Origin: Enterococcus avium ATCC 14025
GTDB lineage: Bacteria; Bacillota; Bacilli; Lactobacillales; Enterococcaceae
Reading direction: 5' to 3'
NCBI RefSeq assembly: GCF_000406965.1
Contig: NZ_KE136367.1
Coordinates: 151,090-215,089 of the forward strand
Length of the DNA: 64,000 bases
Shown: piece after piece, positions 15,835 to 25,046 of the stretch
Layout of the letters: each line of letters begins with the position of its first letter
How positions within the stretch are numbered: the stretch's first letter is position 1
Translations under genes and position numbers: made by a program
The notes under the pieces: generated by a model
What the model was told of the DNA's origin: nothing
Database searches by the model: none
The model's input: the letters and a program-made list of their open reading frames with translations, nothing else

Positions 15835-15957
15835 ATGTATAAAATGACCATCCTATATTGTTTGGAAAAATACTCAGTCGTTCGCTTCAATGAGCTTCAA
15901 CGTCAACTCAAAATTATTTCAGACAAAGTACTGATCCTAATCCTAAAGTTAAAATAA
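15835..15957 (+). pseudogene. Truncated HxlR-type regulator remnant
   Basis: A 40-codon frame reading TILYCLEKYSVVRFNELQRQ then LKIISDKVLILILKLK and stop. This matches the recognition half of HxlR (DUF24) winged helices (ILYxLL...RFNELQRQL.GIS.KVL..L). The usual 100-120 residue protein is cut at both ends: no ribosome site precedes it and the wing is missing. It is probably debris at the edge of the accessory block. Confidence 0.5.
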
Positions 15958-16081
15958 TTATAAGCAGATGAACTGAGCAAAAAATCGTCTACCTACATCC
16001 CCTGCCCAAGGCTGACTATTTATGTATCAGCGTGTTGGAGAAAATATTTATATGAAACGATCATAATCAGATCGGTTAACT

Positions 16082-16120
16082 AGAAAGACTGATTTGAATA
16101 AACCTCAGATCAGTCTTTCT
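16082..16120. terminator. Hairpin downstream of unknown operon
   Basis: A perfect 12-bp inverted repeat AGAAAGACTGAT/ATCAGTCTTTCT with a 15-nt loop, 19 bp past the stop of the minus-strand operon. U residues are in the arm rather than behind it, so it may be a weak terminator or a transcript-stabilising end. Confidence 0.6.
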
Positions 16121-16138
16121 GGTAAGTAAAATTGTGGA

Positions 16139-16984
16139 TTATAAATTATAAACAGCTGATTCCATTTCTTCCATACTCAGTTCATTTTTTAAAAACTTAT
16201 CACGATAAGTTTCATAAAAAGACAAAAGTTTTTCAATTTCTTTATCCGAAAAGAATACCTCTTCATTAAGAGAAACGGCTAATTCATTAACACTATGAAC
16301 TACATCTCTATAGATTTTTATTTTTAATATTCTAAATTCTAATTCTCTGTGCCATGCATAATATTTATTTTGACCTAGCAACAGATTCAAGAGTCCACGT
16401 ACATTCCAATTTACGCATTTCGTATACTTTAAAGCATAAAAATCTATTCTTTTCATGTAGTTCTCAATGTCATTATTTTTAACAAATTCACTATAATTAA
16501 GAAGTTTCATATCTGATAGTTTAAACAAATTTTTGAACATTCTTCTCAAGTTATATTTAGTTAATCCAAACTTCTTTAAATCAATTTTTTTAACCTTAGT
16601 TTTTTTTACTTTGTATATTTTTAATCTTCCTTGATAGTCCTTAGTAATAAAATAAGCATTTTTCATTCCATAAAAAACACCTCTATTATTTATCAAGAAG
16701 AGTCTATAAGGGTAACTATCACTTTCTTCTAAATGTACTATTTTCAAATAGGCTTTTCCTTCCATCAACAAAGCAAAAAAAATATTTGATAATTCTTCTT
16801 GAAATTGATATTTTTCAAAATGTCTAAAAAAAACGCTATTTTCAATTATTTCACAACCTTTTTTATCTATACTATAAAGGTTTGTAAAATCCTCTATCAG
16901 CATATGTCCATAAAAAGAATCTATATACCTCCTTTTTTTCGGGACAAAGAGCTGTGGCTTTTTTATTATAAATTTATTTTCCAT
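16139..16984 (-). CDS. Unknown protein, third gene of AT-rich operon
   Basis: A 281-residue protein of unrecognised family. It is strongly basic (many KKxK runs such as KVKKTKVKKIDLKKFG). It has no signal peptide or membrane segment. A central NIFFALLMEGKAYLKIVHLE stretch is faintly like phage portal proteins, but I would not rely on that. I start at 16984 (MENKFIIKKP), two bases after the previous stop, with GGGAGG further upstream. An in-frame GTG at 17005 is the alternative. It is coupled to the two preceding genes, so they probably act together. Confidence 0.72.
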   Translation of the reverse strand: MENKFIIKKPQLFVPKKRRYIDSFYGHMLIEDFTNLYSIDKKGCEIIENSVFFRHFEKYQFQEELSNIFFALLMEGKAYLKIVHLEESDSYPYRLFLINNRGVFYGMKNAYFITKDYQGRLKIYKVKKTKVKKIDLKKFGLTKYNLRRMFKNLFKLSDMKLLNYSEFVKNNDIENYMKRIDFYALKYTKCVNWNVRGLLNLLLGQNKYYAWHRELEFRILKIKIYRDVVHSVNELAVSLNEEVFFSDKEIEKLLSFYETYRDKFLKNELSMEEMESAVYNL

Positions 16985-16986
16985 AA

Positions 16987-17433
16987 TTACCTGTCTTCCT
17001 CCCACTTAGTATGTGAAATATATTTCGACTCATTATCCAAATAATCATTCAACACCTTAACGGCATAGTATTCATAAATCGGATAATTTAATGAGTTAAA
17101 TGATCTCTTTGTCTTTCCTAAGAACCGTTCCAACATTTTATTATCTGTTTGTAATAATCGTTGCCCAAACATTCCCTCCTCATAAATTAATATGTTACTA
17201 TCAGCAACATGATTCATAAAGTCCATACTCCATTTAGTGTGCAACAATCCTCTATAACTAGTTGATAGAATACCTAAATCTCTTTGTGCAGTACAAAAAC
17301 TAACCTGTCTTAAACATTCTTCTATTGTTTTTTGAGGATTGTGCATATTTTCAAGATTATCTTTAACTGCTCTCTCCCAATCACTATTCTGTGAAATATC
17401 TCCCCATAAACAAGCGTAACCACAAATCATCAT
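16987..17433 (-). CDS. Unknown protein, second gene of AT-rich operon
   Basis: A 148-residue protein of unrecognised family, acidic to neutral. It contains MMICGYACLWGDISQNSDWE near the start and CLRQVSFCTAQRDLGILSTS in the middle. The ATG at 17433 lies 5 nt after the stop of the first gene without a good ribosome site, so translation probably depends on reinitiation. A GTG at 17460 overlapping the first gene is the alternative start. Three Cys residues in the first half are notable. No catalytic motif is evident. Confidence 0.68.
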   Translation of the reverse strand: MMICGYACLWGDISQNSDWERAVKDNLENMHNPQKTIEECLRQVSFCTAQRDLGILSTSYRGLLHTKWSMDFMNHVADSNILIYEEGMFGQRLLQTDNKMLERFLGKTKRSFNSLNYPIYEYYAVKVLNDYLDNESKYISHTKWEEDR

Positions 17434-17438
17434 GTATT

Positions 17439-19364
17439 CTATTTTGGGAGATAGAAACACTGCAACATTATAATTTTTTTATCCGTTATTGAATTCTGTA
17501 TGTTAAAAAATTGATATTCACTAATTTCTTTGAACTGCCCAATTTCCCTTGTAAATAATTCCACATCATTCTCAAAAATTGAACTTAATGTTTTTTCAGT
17601 ATAAATATTAAATAGATATCCTATGACGTCTGGAAACTCAACTTTTAAATCGTTAACTTTAGCGTATACTCTTAAAGAGCACTTAAATAAATATTCATCT
17701 ACTATTTGAAAACGATTTTTATTGTCTTGTTCTTTTTTTACTACAGGCTCTTCACCCAAATCATTACTATAATTGGATAAAATAACGTCCATCTGTTTCT
17801 TGCATAAACTCAGATGATTAAATACAACGTATGATTCAAAGAAATATTTATCTTCAAATAATAACTTCCCATATTCAACAACATTATCATAAGTAGCGAG
17901 TATGTTTTTTTCTATAAATCTTTTAACATAGAATTCTTTATCTAGTTTAATCAATCCAGTTAGGTATTCTTTAGAAGTTATTTGTCTCTTTTCTATATTC
18001 TCTTCTGTCTCTATTCCATTAAATAACTTCCAATATTTTTCATTATTGATAATTTCTGAAAATTTTTCTTTATTTTTAAATTGAAAGTAAATTTCATCAA
18101 AGTCAATACTTTCTATGATGATATTACTTTGTGCTATCAAACTACGATATAGAACTAAAAACGTTTCAATTAACTCTAACTTTTGTTCATCATATTCTTT
18201 TGCATGTTCTGCAACTATAACAGTATTTAATAAACTATGTATCTTTCGTGTAAACTTTACGATGATCTCAATTTTTTTTAAAGAGTCTGCCTTAGAGACA
18301 TTTGAATTTAAGACTTGTAAAACCGAAACCAGTGCTTTAGTGTCTTTGTTCGATGTCAGATATCCTATTATGCTCTTTTCAATGTCCAGTATCTCTTCTT
18401 CAAACCATTCATCATTTATTTTCATTTCTGGTGAAAGATGGGAGCCGGTTTCTATATAAACGTCTAAGGAGCTTGCGTTGGCTAAATGCCATCTAGGATA
18501 TACTAAACTCTCTTTAAACCATTTCGAATTATATGGAATAGAATCACAATACTCCCAATATTTAAAAATAACAGCTAATAATCTTATTGAAAAATCTACT
18601 GCAGTTTTGTTGATTTTTTCACCGCTATCAATATTGTATTGTGCAATTAAATTTAAATCCATAACGTTTTTGGATGCGATTTTCTTCAAATGGTTTTGTA
18701 ATGAAACATCACTCATCATTCCTTTATATTTATAATTGAAAAAGCCCATTACTCTATTTAAGTTTTGTATAGGTTCAGAAGCCAAGTTGAAACTTTCCAC
18801 TAGTCTTAACGATGAATTCCCTAATTCTCTATATGAAACAAGAATCACTAAAGTATATAAGGACAACCATAAAACATAAACTAAACCAATTTTGATTTTT
18901 AATACCAATAAAAACAACGTCAATGTGCATGAAAAGAAATAATTGGAAATAGTATTTACTATTTTCGTTGTTAACCTATCTTTTTCAAATAACTCCCTTA
19001 TTCTTTTTGGTGCATCTGTATATTTAGCAGAATATATACTCATAATGTTTGAGCCGTATAGCCCCAAAAATATACCCGCAATTCCTAGACCTCCAATAAT
19101 GTAGTTTAGTAAATCAGAACTATTGATTGTTATAACTTCAAATCGTTTCAATAGAAAACGATCTAACATGATAACGCTCCCTACTACTAAAGATACTTTT
19201 AGAATCTTTAGCAGTAATTGTCGAGCAACAAACATATCTATTGTTCGATCGACATTTCTATCCTCAATACGCCACGTTATTTTAAATTGATTCTTATTCA
19301 AGAAAAAGGAAATTTTTTTCTTTATTAGATCTATCAATAAATATTTTTTCTTATTATTTCCCAC
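17439..19364 (-). CDS. Unknown membrane protein with large helical cytoplasmic domain
   Basis: A 641-residue protein with a GTG start supported by AAAGGAGG 6 nt upstream. The N-terminal 190 residues hold about four membrane helices (ILKVSLVVGSVIMLD; YIIGGLGIAGIFLGLYG; YFFSCTLTLFLLVL; VYVLWLSLYTLVILVS). The remaining 450 residues are predicted helical and cytoplasmic, with no enzyme motif I recognise. It is the first gene of a coupled three-gene operon of about 30% GC located between a toxin-type pair and an IS110 element. A membrane sensor/effector of a defence or exclusion system is one possibility, unproven. Confidence 0.75.
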   Translation of the reverse strand: MGNNKKKYLLIDLIKKKISFFLNKNQFKITWRIEDRNVDRTIDMFVARQLLLKILKVSLVVGSVIMLDRFLLKRFEVITINSSDLLNYIIGGLGIAGIFLGLYGSNIMSIYSAKYTDAPKRIRELFEKDRLTTKIVNTISNYFFSCTLTLFLLVLKIKIGLVYVLWLSLYTLVILVSYRELGNSSLRLVESFNLASEPIQNLNRVMGFFNYKYKGMMSDVSLQNHLKKIASKNVMDLNLIAQYNIDSGEKINKTAVDFSIRLLAVIFKYWEYCDSIPYNSKWFKESLVYPRWHLANASSLDVYIETGSHLSPEMKINDEWFEEEILDIEKSIIGYLTSNKDTKALVSVLQVLNSNVSKADSLKKIEIIVKFTRKIHSLLNTVIVAEHAKEYDEQKLELIETFLVLYRSLIAQSNIIIESIDFDEIYFQFKNKEKFSEIINNEKYWKLFNGIETEENIEKRQITSKEYLTGLIKLDKEFYVKRFIEKNILATYDNVVEYGKLLFEDKYFFESYVVFNHLSLCKKQMDVILSNYSNDLGEEPVVKKEQDNKNRFQIVDEYLFKCSLRVYAKVNDLKVEFPDVIGYLFNIYTEKTLSSIFENDVELFTREIGQFKEISEYQFFNIQNSITDKKIIMLQCFYLPK

Positions 19365-19778
19365 AATGTACCTCCTTTAAGGTTTGAGAAATCATCTGTC
19401 TAGTCTCAATTAAAACCAAAATAATCACCTATATAATGGGAAGATTTCTAATAATACTGTCTCTGTAACAAGGTACAGTATATCAATTGTAGGTTGTGGT
19501 TTACAAAATATTTAACAAATAAGATTTTCTTTGTTTAACCGAGGAATCTTTAGTACGTTCCAAGAACAAATCCTCGCTTTTTAAAGTCGATCGTAGTAGA
19601 ATCTATTTAACTTATTAAAAGTAAGTAATTTCAAAGAGTACAAAGTCTAATGGTGATAAGTCAAGATGAAATTTGAGATTATTTTTATTGAATAGACTAT
19701 TTTGAAGCGCACTGAACTAAACCCGACTAAAATCAATTTTTTTCGGGCGTTTCAAGGATTTGCGTCAATAACAAATTG
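19365..19778. other. Promoter region of unknown operon and end of IS110 element
   Basis: About 410 bp without a gene. The 19365-19480 part should carry the promoter of the three-gene operon; no clean -35/-10 pair was found. The part next to 19779 is the 3' non-coding end of the IS110-family element. Its exact boundary is not visible because this family normally lacks terminal inverted repeats. Confidence 0.4.
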
Positions 19779-21029
19779 TTATTTATCTATCACGCTCCTT
19801 GGTGGCGTGTAGAGTTGATGGTTACGTAGTAGCGTATCCACCAAACGCGTAAATTTTCTTGCGGTTAAGACGAGTGCTCGTTTGTGTTGGTGTTTAGGTA
19901 CCTCTTTATACTTGCTTTGATAAAAAGCTTTATATTCAGGAAGATAATTTTTTACTGAGTTGGCAGCTTCAACTAAGTAATAACGAAAATATCGATTCCC
20001 TTGCTTGGTCAGAGGTGTATTTTGAGACTGATAGTTTCCAGATTGTTTAACTTTCCAACTTAATCCAGCGTACTTCGCCAATTTTGTTTGATCTTCAAAT
20101 CGTTCGATTTGACCAATTTCAGCGATCAAACCAGCAGCGTAGACTTTTCCAATTCCTGGAATACTGGTTAAACATTGATATTCTGGAATGACTATAACTA
20201 ATTGTTCAATTGCTTTATCCAGCTCTTTGATATTCTTTTCAAGAGCCCGCATTTCACAAACAAGAACGCCCAGAACAATATCAATAGATTCTTGGGCTAC
20301 AGTGCCTAAGCGATAGCTTGATCTGATGGCTCGTTGAATAGCCTTGGCAATTTTCTCGGGTTGTTTGAAACGACCTCTTCCTTTTTCTTGGATTAAGTCA
20401 CTGAAAGCTTCCAAAGGAAGCTCAGCCAGTTCATCTAACGTGAAGTCTTCTGTCATTAGAGAAATCACTGTAGCACTAAAAAGACTAGTAGATTCGTCTT
20501 TCATTTCACGAACAAGTGTGTTGCATTTGTACGTTAGATTTTCAAGAAAGTGTTGCTTTGTACGAGTTAGTTGCTTAATTAATTGATAACGAGTTCGGGT
20601 CAGACGCTGTAACGCCATGTATTTTTCTTCTTTAATAGGAGACGTGGTAAAACGTTGAATGCGTAGAAAGTCAGCAATTCTTAGCGCGTCATTACGATCT
20701 GTTTTGTCTTCATCAAACATGCGTCTAAATTGTTTAATTCGAAAAGGATTTTCGATAGTTACAAGCGTATTGAGCTTTTTTAGTTCCTCGTCTTCATGAA
20801 AAAACATTGAAGGATGGAAACTGTACATGGACGTTGATTCCATGCCAATTATAATTTGATCAAATAGGTAATTCTCATTGAACTCAAGAATCATTTCTCG
20901 TGTTAATGAAGCACCTTCAATGTCATTGGAGACTGAGATTTCAGACAATGTAGACAACTGATCGTCGTCAGTTAGGAAACAGACATCTAACTTTTCAGAA
21001 CTAACGTCAATACCGACAAATAATTTCAT
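19779..21029 (-). CDS. IS110-family transposase (DEDD recombinase)
   Basis: A 416-residue protein. The N-terminal DEDD/RuvC-like domain shows GIDVSSEKLDV, the Glu in GMESTSMY, and DEDKTDRNDALRIADFLR. The C-terminal Transposase_20 domain shows IPGIGKVYAAGLIAEIG and the Ser-containing SGNYQSQNTPLTKQGNRYFR. I start at 21029 because AAAGGAGGT lies 9 nt upstream. The reading frame is complete, so the element may be active. IS110 recombinases use a bridge RNA transcribed from a non-coding end of the element. Confidence 0.94.
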   Translation of the reverse strand: MKLFVGIDVSSEKLDVCFLTDDDQLSTLSEISVSNDIEGASLTREMILEFNENYLFDQIIIGMESTSMYSFHPSMFFHEDEELKKLNTLVTIENPFRIKQFRRMFDEDKTDRNDALRIADFLRIQRFTTSPIKEEKYMALQRLTRTRYQLIKQLTRTKQHFLENLTYKCNTLVREMKDESTSLFSATVISLMTEDFTLDELAELPLEAFSDLIQEKGRGRFKQPEKIAKAIQRAIRSSYRLGTVAQESIDIVLGVLVCEMRALEKNIKELDKAIEQLVIVIPEYQCLTSIPGIGKVYAAGLIAEIGQIERFEDQTKLAKYAGLSWKVKQSGNYQSQNTPLTKQGNRYFRYYLVEAANSVKNYLPEYKAFYQSKYKEVPKHQHKRALVLTARKFTRLVDTLLRNHQLYTPPRSVIDK

Positions 21030-21400
21030 GGAAGAAGGACCTCCTTTCGATCTAAATTTTGGAAAATGCTTCGATACTGTGGGATTTCCCAGAAGCTCAC
21101 TGTGTAACCACAACCTCGCCTAATAGAATACGGTGATAAAAGAGCTAGAAGCTGCCTTCCAAACTACTATCTGAAAGTCTAGTCCATTATCGAAACAGCT
21201 AATGAGTTGGTAGTGATAACAGTGGTTCGGGTAACAGACTTTGCAAGGTAGACAAAGCTACAGGAGGGCATAGCAAATTCCCGTTGGATCCTTTCCATGA
21301 ATCCATTGTACTCTGAGAAATCACACAATAACGAAACAAATTCCGCAAGGAATGTGTTATTCAATAAATTTTTCGATTCAGAAGCATTTTGATTAAAAAG
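21030..21400 (-). ncRNA. Possible bridge RNA region of the IS110 element
   Basis: About 370 bp non-coding segment upstream of the transposase start. In IS110-group elements the bridge RNA is encoded in the 5' non-coding end. A local stem is visible: GCTTC-TGGGA-AA-TCCCA with a distal GAAGC (about 21067-21098). No RNA ends or guide loops can be assigned without knowing the target and element ends. Confidence 0.35.
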
Positions 21401-21437
21401 TATTAGACAAAAACTATTTTACGAGGAGGTCATCTTC

Positions 21438-22463
21438 ATGAAAAAAATCGGCTTTTTGAGTTTTGGTCATTGGATGGACCAAGGTTCACTTGTTAAAACG
21501 GCGCAGGATTCTTATCTGCAATCGATTGATCTAGCGGTGGAAGCGGAAAAGATCGGAATCGATGGTGCGTATTACCGCGTGCATCATTTTGCGGATCAAA
21601 TTGGCTCGCCTTTCCCATTATTATCAGCAATCGGTGCGAAAACCAGCAAAATTGAGATTGGCACTGGTTTGATTGATATGCGTTATGAAAATCCTTATAT
21701 GATGGCAGAAAATGCTGGACTTACAGATATTATCACTCAAGGAAGAGTGCAATTAGGCGTGGGGCGTGGCTCACCTGAGCAGGTTCTTGATGGTTGGAAA
21801 TATTTCGGCTACGACTACAGCGAAGAAGAGATTAAGGATATTACTCGTGAACGGACATTGGAATTTTTAAAATTGATCGAAGGCGAACGTTTCGCTGAAC
21901 AAAATCCGCAGCCAATGTTCCCGCAAGCACCTGGAAAATTACGCTTGGAGCCTTATTCAGAAGGCTTACGCCATCGAATTTGGTGGGGTGCTGGTTCAAC
22001 TCAAACTGCCGTTTGGGCAGCGCAGCATGGAATGAACCTGCAATCGTCAACGTTGGTAAACTACGAAACCAACGAACCCTTCCATATCCAACAAGCTAAA
22101 CAGCTGCGGGCATACAAGGAAGCTTGGAAAACAGCTGGTCACGACTTCGAGCCACGAACATTAGTCACCCGTTCGATTCAACCGATTACTACAGATATGG
22201 ATCGTCAGCTATTCGGTCATCAAGGCGACGATGCAAAATATGATCAAGTTGGTTTCTTGGCTTATCATCAAAATCCTACAATCTTTGGGAAAACCTTTGC
22301 GGGTGAACCAGATAAGATCGTTAAGGAATTAGCTGAGGACGAAGCGATCAAAGAAGCGGATACGGTGTTAGTTACGATCCCGAACACCTTGGGAGTAGAT
22401 TACAATATGCACTTACTTGAAACGATTGTAAAAGATGTCGCCCCTGATTTAGGCTGGAGATAA
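21438..22463 (+). CDS. LLM class flavin-dependent oxidoreductase
   Basis: A 341-residue luciferase-like monooxygenase. The TIM-barrel start KKIGFLSFGHWMD, VEAEKIGIDGAYYRVHHFAD, the GTGLIDMRYENPYMMAENAG stretch and VQLGVGRGSPEQVLDG are typical of the bacterial luciferase family, which binds reduced flavin. The substrate is unknown. ACGAGGAGG lies 10 nt before the ATG and a strong terminator follows. It lies just outside the IS110 element, so its upstream promoter region may have been altered by the insertion. Confidence 0.9.
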   Translation: MKKIGFLSFGHWMDQGSLVKTAQDSYLQSIDLAVEAEKIGIDGAYYRVHHFADQIGSPFPLLSAIGAKTSKIEIGTGLIDMRYENPYMMAENAGLTDIITQGRVQLGVGRGSPEQVLDGWKYFGYDYSEEEIKDITRERTLEFLKLIEGERFAEQNPQPMFPQAPGKLRLEPYSEGLRHRIWWGAGSTQTAVWAAQHGMNLQSSTLVNYETNEPFHIQQAKQLRAYKEAWKTAGHDFEPRTLVTRSIQPITTDMDRQLFGHQGDDAKYDQVGFLAYHQNPTIFGKTFAGEPDKIVKELAEDEAIKEADTVLVTIPNTLGVDYNMHLLETIVKDVAPDLGWR

Positions 22464-22475
22464 ATATACTATTAG

Positions 22476-22517
22476 AAACAGGAGCAAATCTAATTTTTCA
22501 GATTTGCTCCTGTTTTA
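22476..22517 (+). terminator. Terminator after LLM oxidoreductase
   Basis: A 15-bp perfect stem AACAGGAGCAAATCT/AGATTTGCTCCTGTT with loop AATTTTTC and a short U-run. Confidence 0.92.
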
Positions 22518-22783
22518 AGGTTTTAGTATTTATTTTACAATCAATACAGATTCAATATGAACTATCTTATAAGTCTTGTAGGATTGGTCTGAATAATTGA
22601 AGATCATCTGAAAATCCCGACTGAAGTGCGGAATGTTATTTAGAGTTGGCTATAGAGCGTTAATTAAATACAAAAACAAATACAGATACAACCCATTCGT
22701 TTTCACCAAACAAATTTGTTACGATATCGTCAACACAGAGGTATACTTGTACATAGAACGACTATATTTAGGAGGTTTTCTTA
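22518..22783. promoter_or_regulatory. Promoter region of aldo/keto reductase with palindrome
   Basis: The perfect 10-bp palindrome ACGATATCGT at 22721-22730 lies between a TTGTTA (22716) and TATACT (22742). The 20-bp spacing makes the promoter call weak, but the palindrome position fits an operator. Confidence 0.35.
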
Positions 22784-23626
22784 ATGGAACAGTTAAAGCT
22801 AAACAATGGTCAGACGATCCCTCAATTGGGCCTAGGTGTTTTTAAAGTTCAAGATGCAGATGATTTGAAACGATCAGTAGCCGCTGCATTAAAAGAAGGC
22901 TATCGTCACTTTGATACGGCAGCGATCTATCACAATGAAGCATGGCTCGGTGAAGCACTGGCTGAGAGTGATGTAAAGCGTGAAGACCTGTACATCACTT
23001 CAAAAGTTTGGAACAGCAATAGGACTTACGATGAAACAATCGCAGCTTTCCACGAATCTTTGAAGAAATTGCAAACAGATTACTTGGATCTTTACTTGAT
23101 CCACTGGCCAAGTGACGGCTACAACGAAAAATGGCGAGCAATGGAAGATTTATACAACGATGGCTTGATCAAATCCATCGGGGTTTCTAATTTTGAAAAA
23201 CCACATTTGGAAAAATTATTAACGACGGCAAAAGTAAAACCCGCTGTTGACCAAATCGAAACTCATCCCTACTTCCAGCAAAAGGAATTGAACAAGTATT
23301 TGAGAAGCTTGGATATCGCTCACGAAGCTTGGGGCCCGCTTGGTCAAGGTAAGAGCAATGTTTTAGACGATCCAACGTTAGTGAAAATCGCTGAAGCTCA
23401 CAATAAATCAGTTGCTCAAGTCATTTTGCGCTGGCACTTGCAACGAGAAATCATTGTGATTCCAAAATCGGTTCACGCAGAACGGATTGCGCAAAATATC
23501 AATGTCTTTGACTTCACATTAACAGATGAAGAAATGAGCCTCATCGCAGCGATCGATAAAAACCAACGCGGTTCTGGTGACCCTAATGATGAAGAATTTT
23601 TGAAAAATTCAATGAGCAGAGACTAG
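22784..23626 (+). CDS. Aldo/keto reductase family protein
   Basis: A 280-residue NADPH-dependent reductase with family motifs: GYRHFDTAAIYHNE (catalytic Asp and Tyr), ITSKVWNSNRTYDE (catalytic Lys), YLDLYLIHWP (catalytic His), and the cofactor region VIPKSVHAERIAQN. It resembles 2,5-diketo-gluconate/glyoxal reductases of Gram-positives, which reduce aldehydes. AGGAGG lies upstream of the ATG. It is a single-gene unit with a terminator at 23643. A second family member occurs at 42544. Confidence 0.92.
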   Translation: MEQLKLNNGQTIPQLGLGVFKVQDADDLKRSVAAALKEGYRHFDTAAIYHNEAWLGEALAESDVKREDLYITSKVWNSNRTYDETIAAFHESLKKLQTDYLDLYLIHWPSDGYNEKWRAMEDLYNDGLIKSIGVSNFEKPHLEKLLTTAKVKPAVDQIETHPYFQQKELNKYLRSLDIAHEAWGPLGQGKSNVLDDPTLVKIAEAHNKSVAQVILRWHLQREIIVIPKSVHAERIAQNINVFDFTLTDEEMSLIAAIDKNQRGSGDPNDEEFLKNSMSRD

Positions 23627-23642
23627 ACTTCTCTATTTTTAA

Positions 23643-23672
23643 CCCGCAGTCTCTTTGACTGCGGATTTTTTG
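23643..23672 (+). terminator. Terminator after aldo/keto reductase
   Basis: CCGCAGTC/GACTGCGG stem, 5-nt loop, then ATTTTTT. Confidence 0.92.
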
Positions 23673-23831
23673 CTTGATTAACTGGCGATAGGATTCACTT
23701 ATGTTAGGATTGTTAATAAGAAAACAACAGGATTTTTTAGAGTGATACTCGCGCTGTGACTATAGAAGGCCAGGATCAATTCAGGAACCCGTTCAGATCT
23801 TAAAACCACTTTTCAAGAAAGAAGGTGTCAT

Positions 23832-25046
23832 ATGCGCTTTTCTACATTATTTGTCGGATATAGCTGTGTTTTAGGCTTGTTGGTGGGAATAATGTCCGCT
23901 GTTTTTTTGTCATTCACAAACCTTATGATAGACGTTGTATGGACAACTATTCCAGAAACCTTATCGATCCCCTTTTATCCGATACTTGTTGGATTAATCG
24001 GCGGCTGCTTGGTTGGTCTTATTCAAACTAAAATTGGACGATACCCGACAACTATGCATGAAACATTAAGTGAATTCAAACAAAAGAAGCGGGTAACCTA
24101 CAAAAAACAAATAGGCAAAAATTTCTTGTCAGCAATCATCGTCTTGATGTTTGGTGCCAGCCTAGGACCCGAAGCCGCACTTGCTGGAATTATGGGGGGC
24201 TTGATCACTTGGATGGGTGACCGACTAAAGCTAACTCTACAACGCAAAGAAGAACTATTAGAATTAGGTATTGGAACAATGTTAGCCGCTATTTTTCGCG
24301 CACCGTTGGCTGGTGTCAGTGAAGTATTTGAGCAAAATAATCCGCCAACAGGTAATGATAAAGTAAAAAAAACGATCCTCTATGCACTTAGTACAGGCTT
24401 CGGACTTTTAGGATTCCTTCTTATTAAACGATTATTTCCAGAAGAAAGTATTTTTTCACTGCATTTCCCCAAAAATATTTCTTGGAAATGGCAGGCAATA
24501 GTCTTCTCCCCTGTTAGTTGGTTGATCGGTGGTTTATTCGGTGTTCTCTTTTTGGAACTTGAGAAGCTGACTGACCGTCTGGCTGCAAAAATTGATAATC
24601 TAGTTATTTCTGCGTTGATTGCCGGACTCTGTATCGGGATATTTGCTTTGTGGTCGCCGTATTTTCTATTTTCTGGTGAACAGCAGCTATTGCCCCTTTC
24701 CAAACAGGCACTTCAGCTCTCCTTCATCAATCTATTGTTATTGGGGATCGGAAAGGCTTTTTTGACGAATCTTTGCTTTTCCTTTGGTTGGCGAGGTGGT
24801 AAGATTTTTCCGGCAATCTTTTCTAGCACTGCAATCGGCTTTGCTGTAGTCCGATTGATTCCTTATACACCAGGCTTAATCGTGGGTGTAGCTGTGGCAG
24901 CTAGTACCACTATTATTCTCCGCCAGCCTTATGTATGTGCCGCGTTATTGCTTTTCTTATTTCCAATTCAATTTTTCCCCTTTATTCTTATCAGCTGTCT
25001 TGGTATGAAACGCTTTGAAGAATATATCCAAGCTAAAAGAAGATGA
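23832..25046 (+). CDS. ClC-type chloride channel/transporter
   Basis: A 404-residue integral membrane protein with about ten hydrophobic segments. ClC hallmarks are visible: GASLGPEAAL (the GxEGP-type selectivity and gating-Glu region) and GWRGGKIFPAIF (the GGxFxP-type motif). Members exchange chloride or fluoride with protons or act as channels. It belongs to the short bacterial group without CBS domains. The start has AAGAAAGGTG upstream. No partner gene is adjacent, so the ion and physiological role are open. Confidence 0.87.
   Translation: MRFSTLFVGYSCVLGLLVGIMSAVFLSFTNLMIDVVWTTIPETLSIPFYPILVGLIGGCLVGLIQTKIGRYPTTMHETLSEFKQKKRVTYKKQIGKNFLSAIIVLMFGASLGPEAALAGIMGGLITWMGDRLKLTLQRKEELLELGIGTMLAAIFRAPLAGVSEVFEQNNPPTGNDKVKKTILYALSTGFGLLGFLLIKRLFPEESIFSLHFPKNISWKWQAIVFSPVSWLIGGLFGVLFLELEKLTDRLAAKIDNLVISALIAGLCIGIFALWSPYFLFSGEQQLLPLSKQALQLSFINLLLLGIGKAFLTNLCFSFGWRGGKIFPAIFSSTAIGFAVVRLIPYTPGLIVGVAVAASTTIILRQPYVCAALLLFLFPIQFFPFILISCLGMKRFEEYIQAKRR

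Larger units (their letters stand above)
19779..21400 (-). mobile_element. IS110-family insertion sequence, ends approximate
   Basis: The element comprises the transposase gene plus a long 5' non-coding end (21030 to about 21400). Boundaries cannot be set: IS110 members lack clear terminal inverted repeats and target duplications, and no second copy is present to compare. It sits between the unknown AT-rich operon and a chromosomal redox gene, suggesting it marks the right edge of the accessory block. Confidence 0.65.

Noticed and set aside
16139-16984. Phage portal protein
   Set aside because: Only one short stretch is suggestive; no terminase or head genes nearby.
21179-21364. 61-codon minus-strand frame upstream of the IS110 transposase
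   Set aside because: Lies in the non-coding end where a bridge RNA is expected; no ribosome site.
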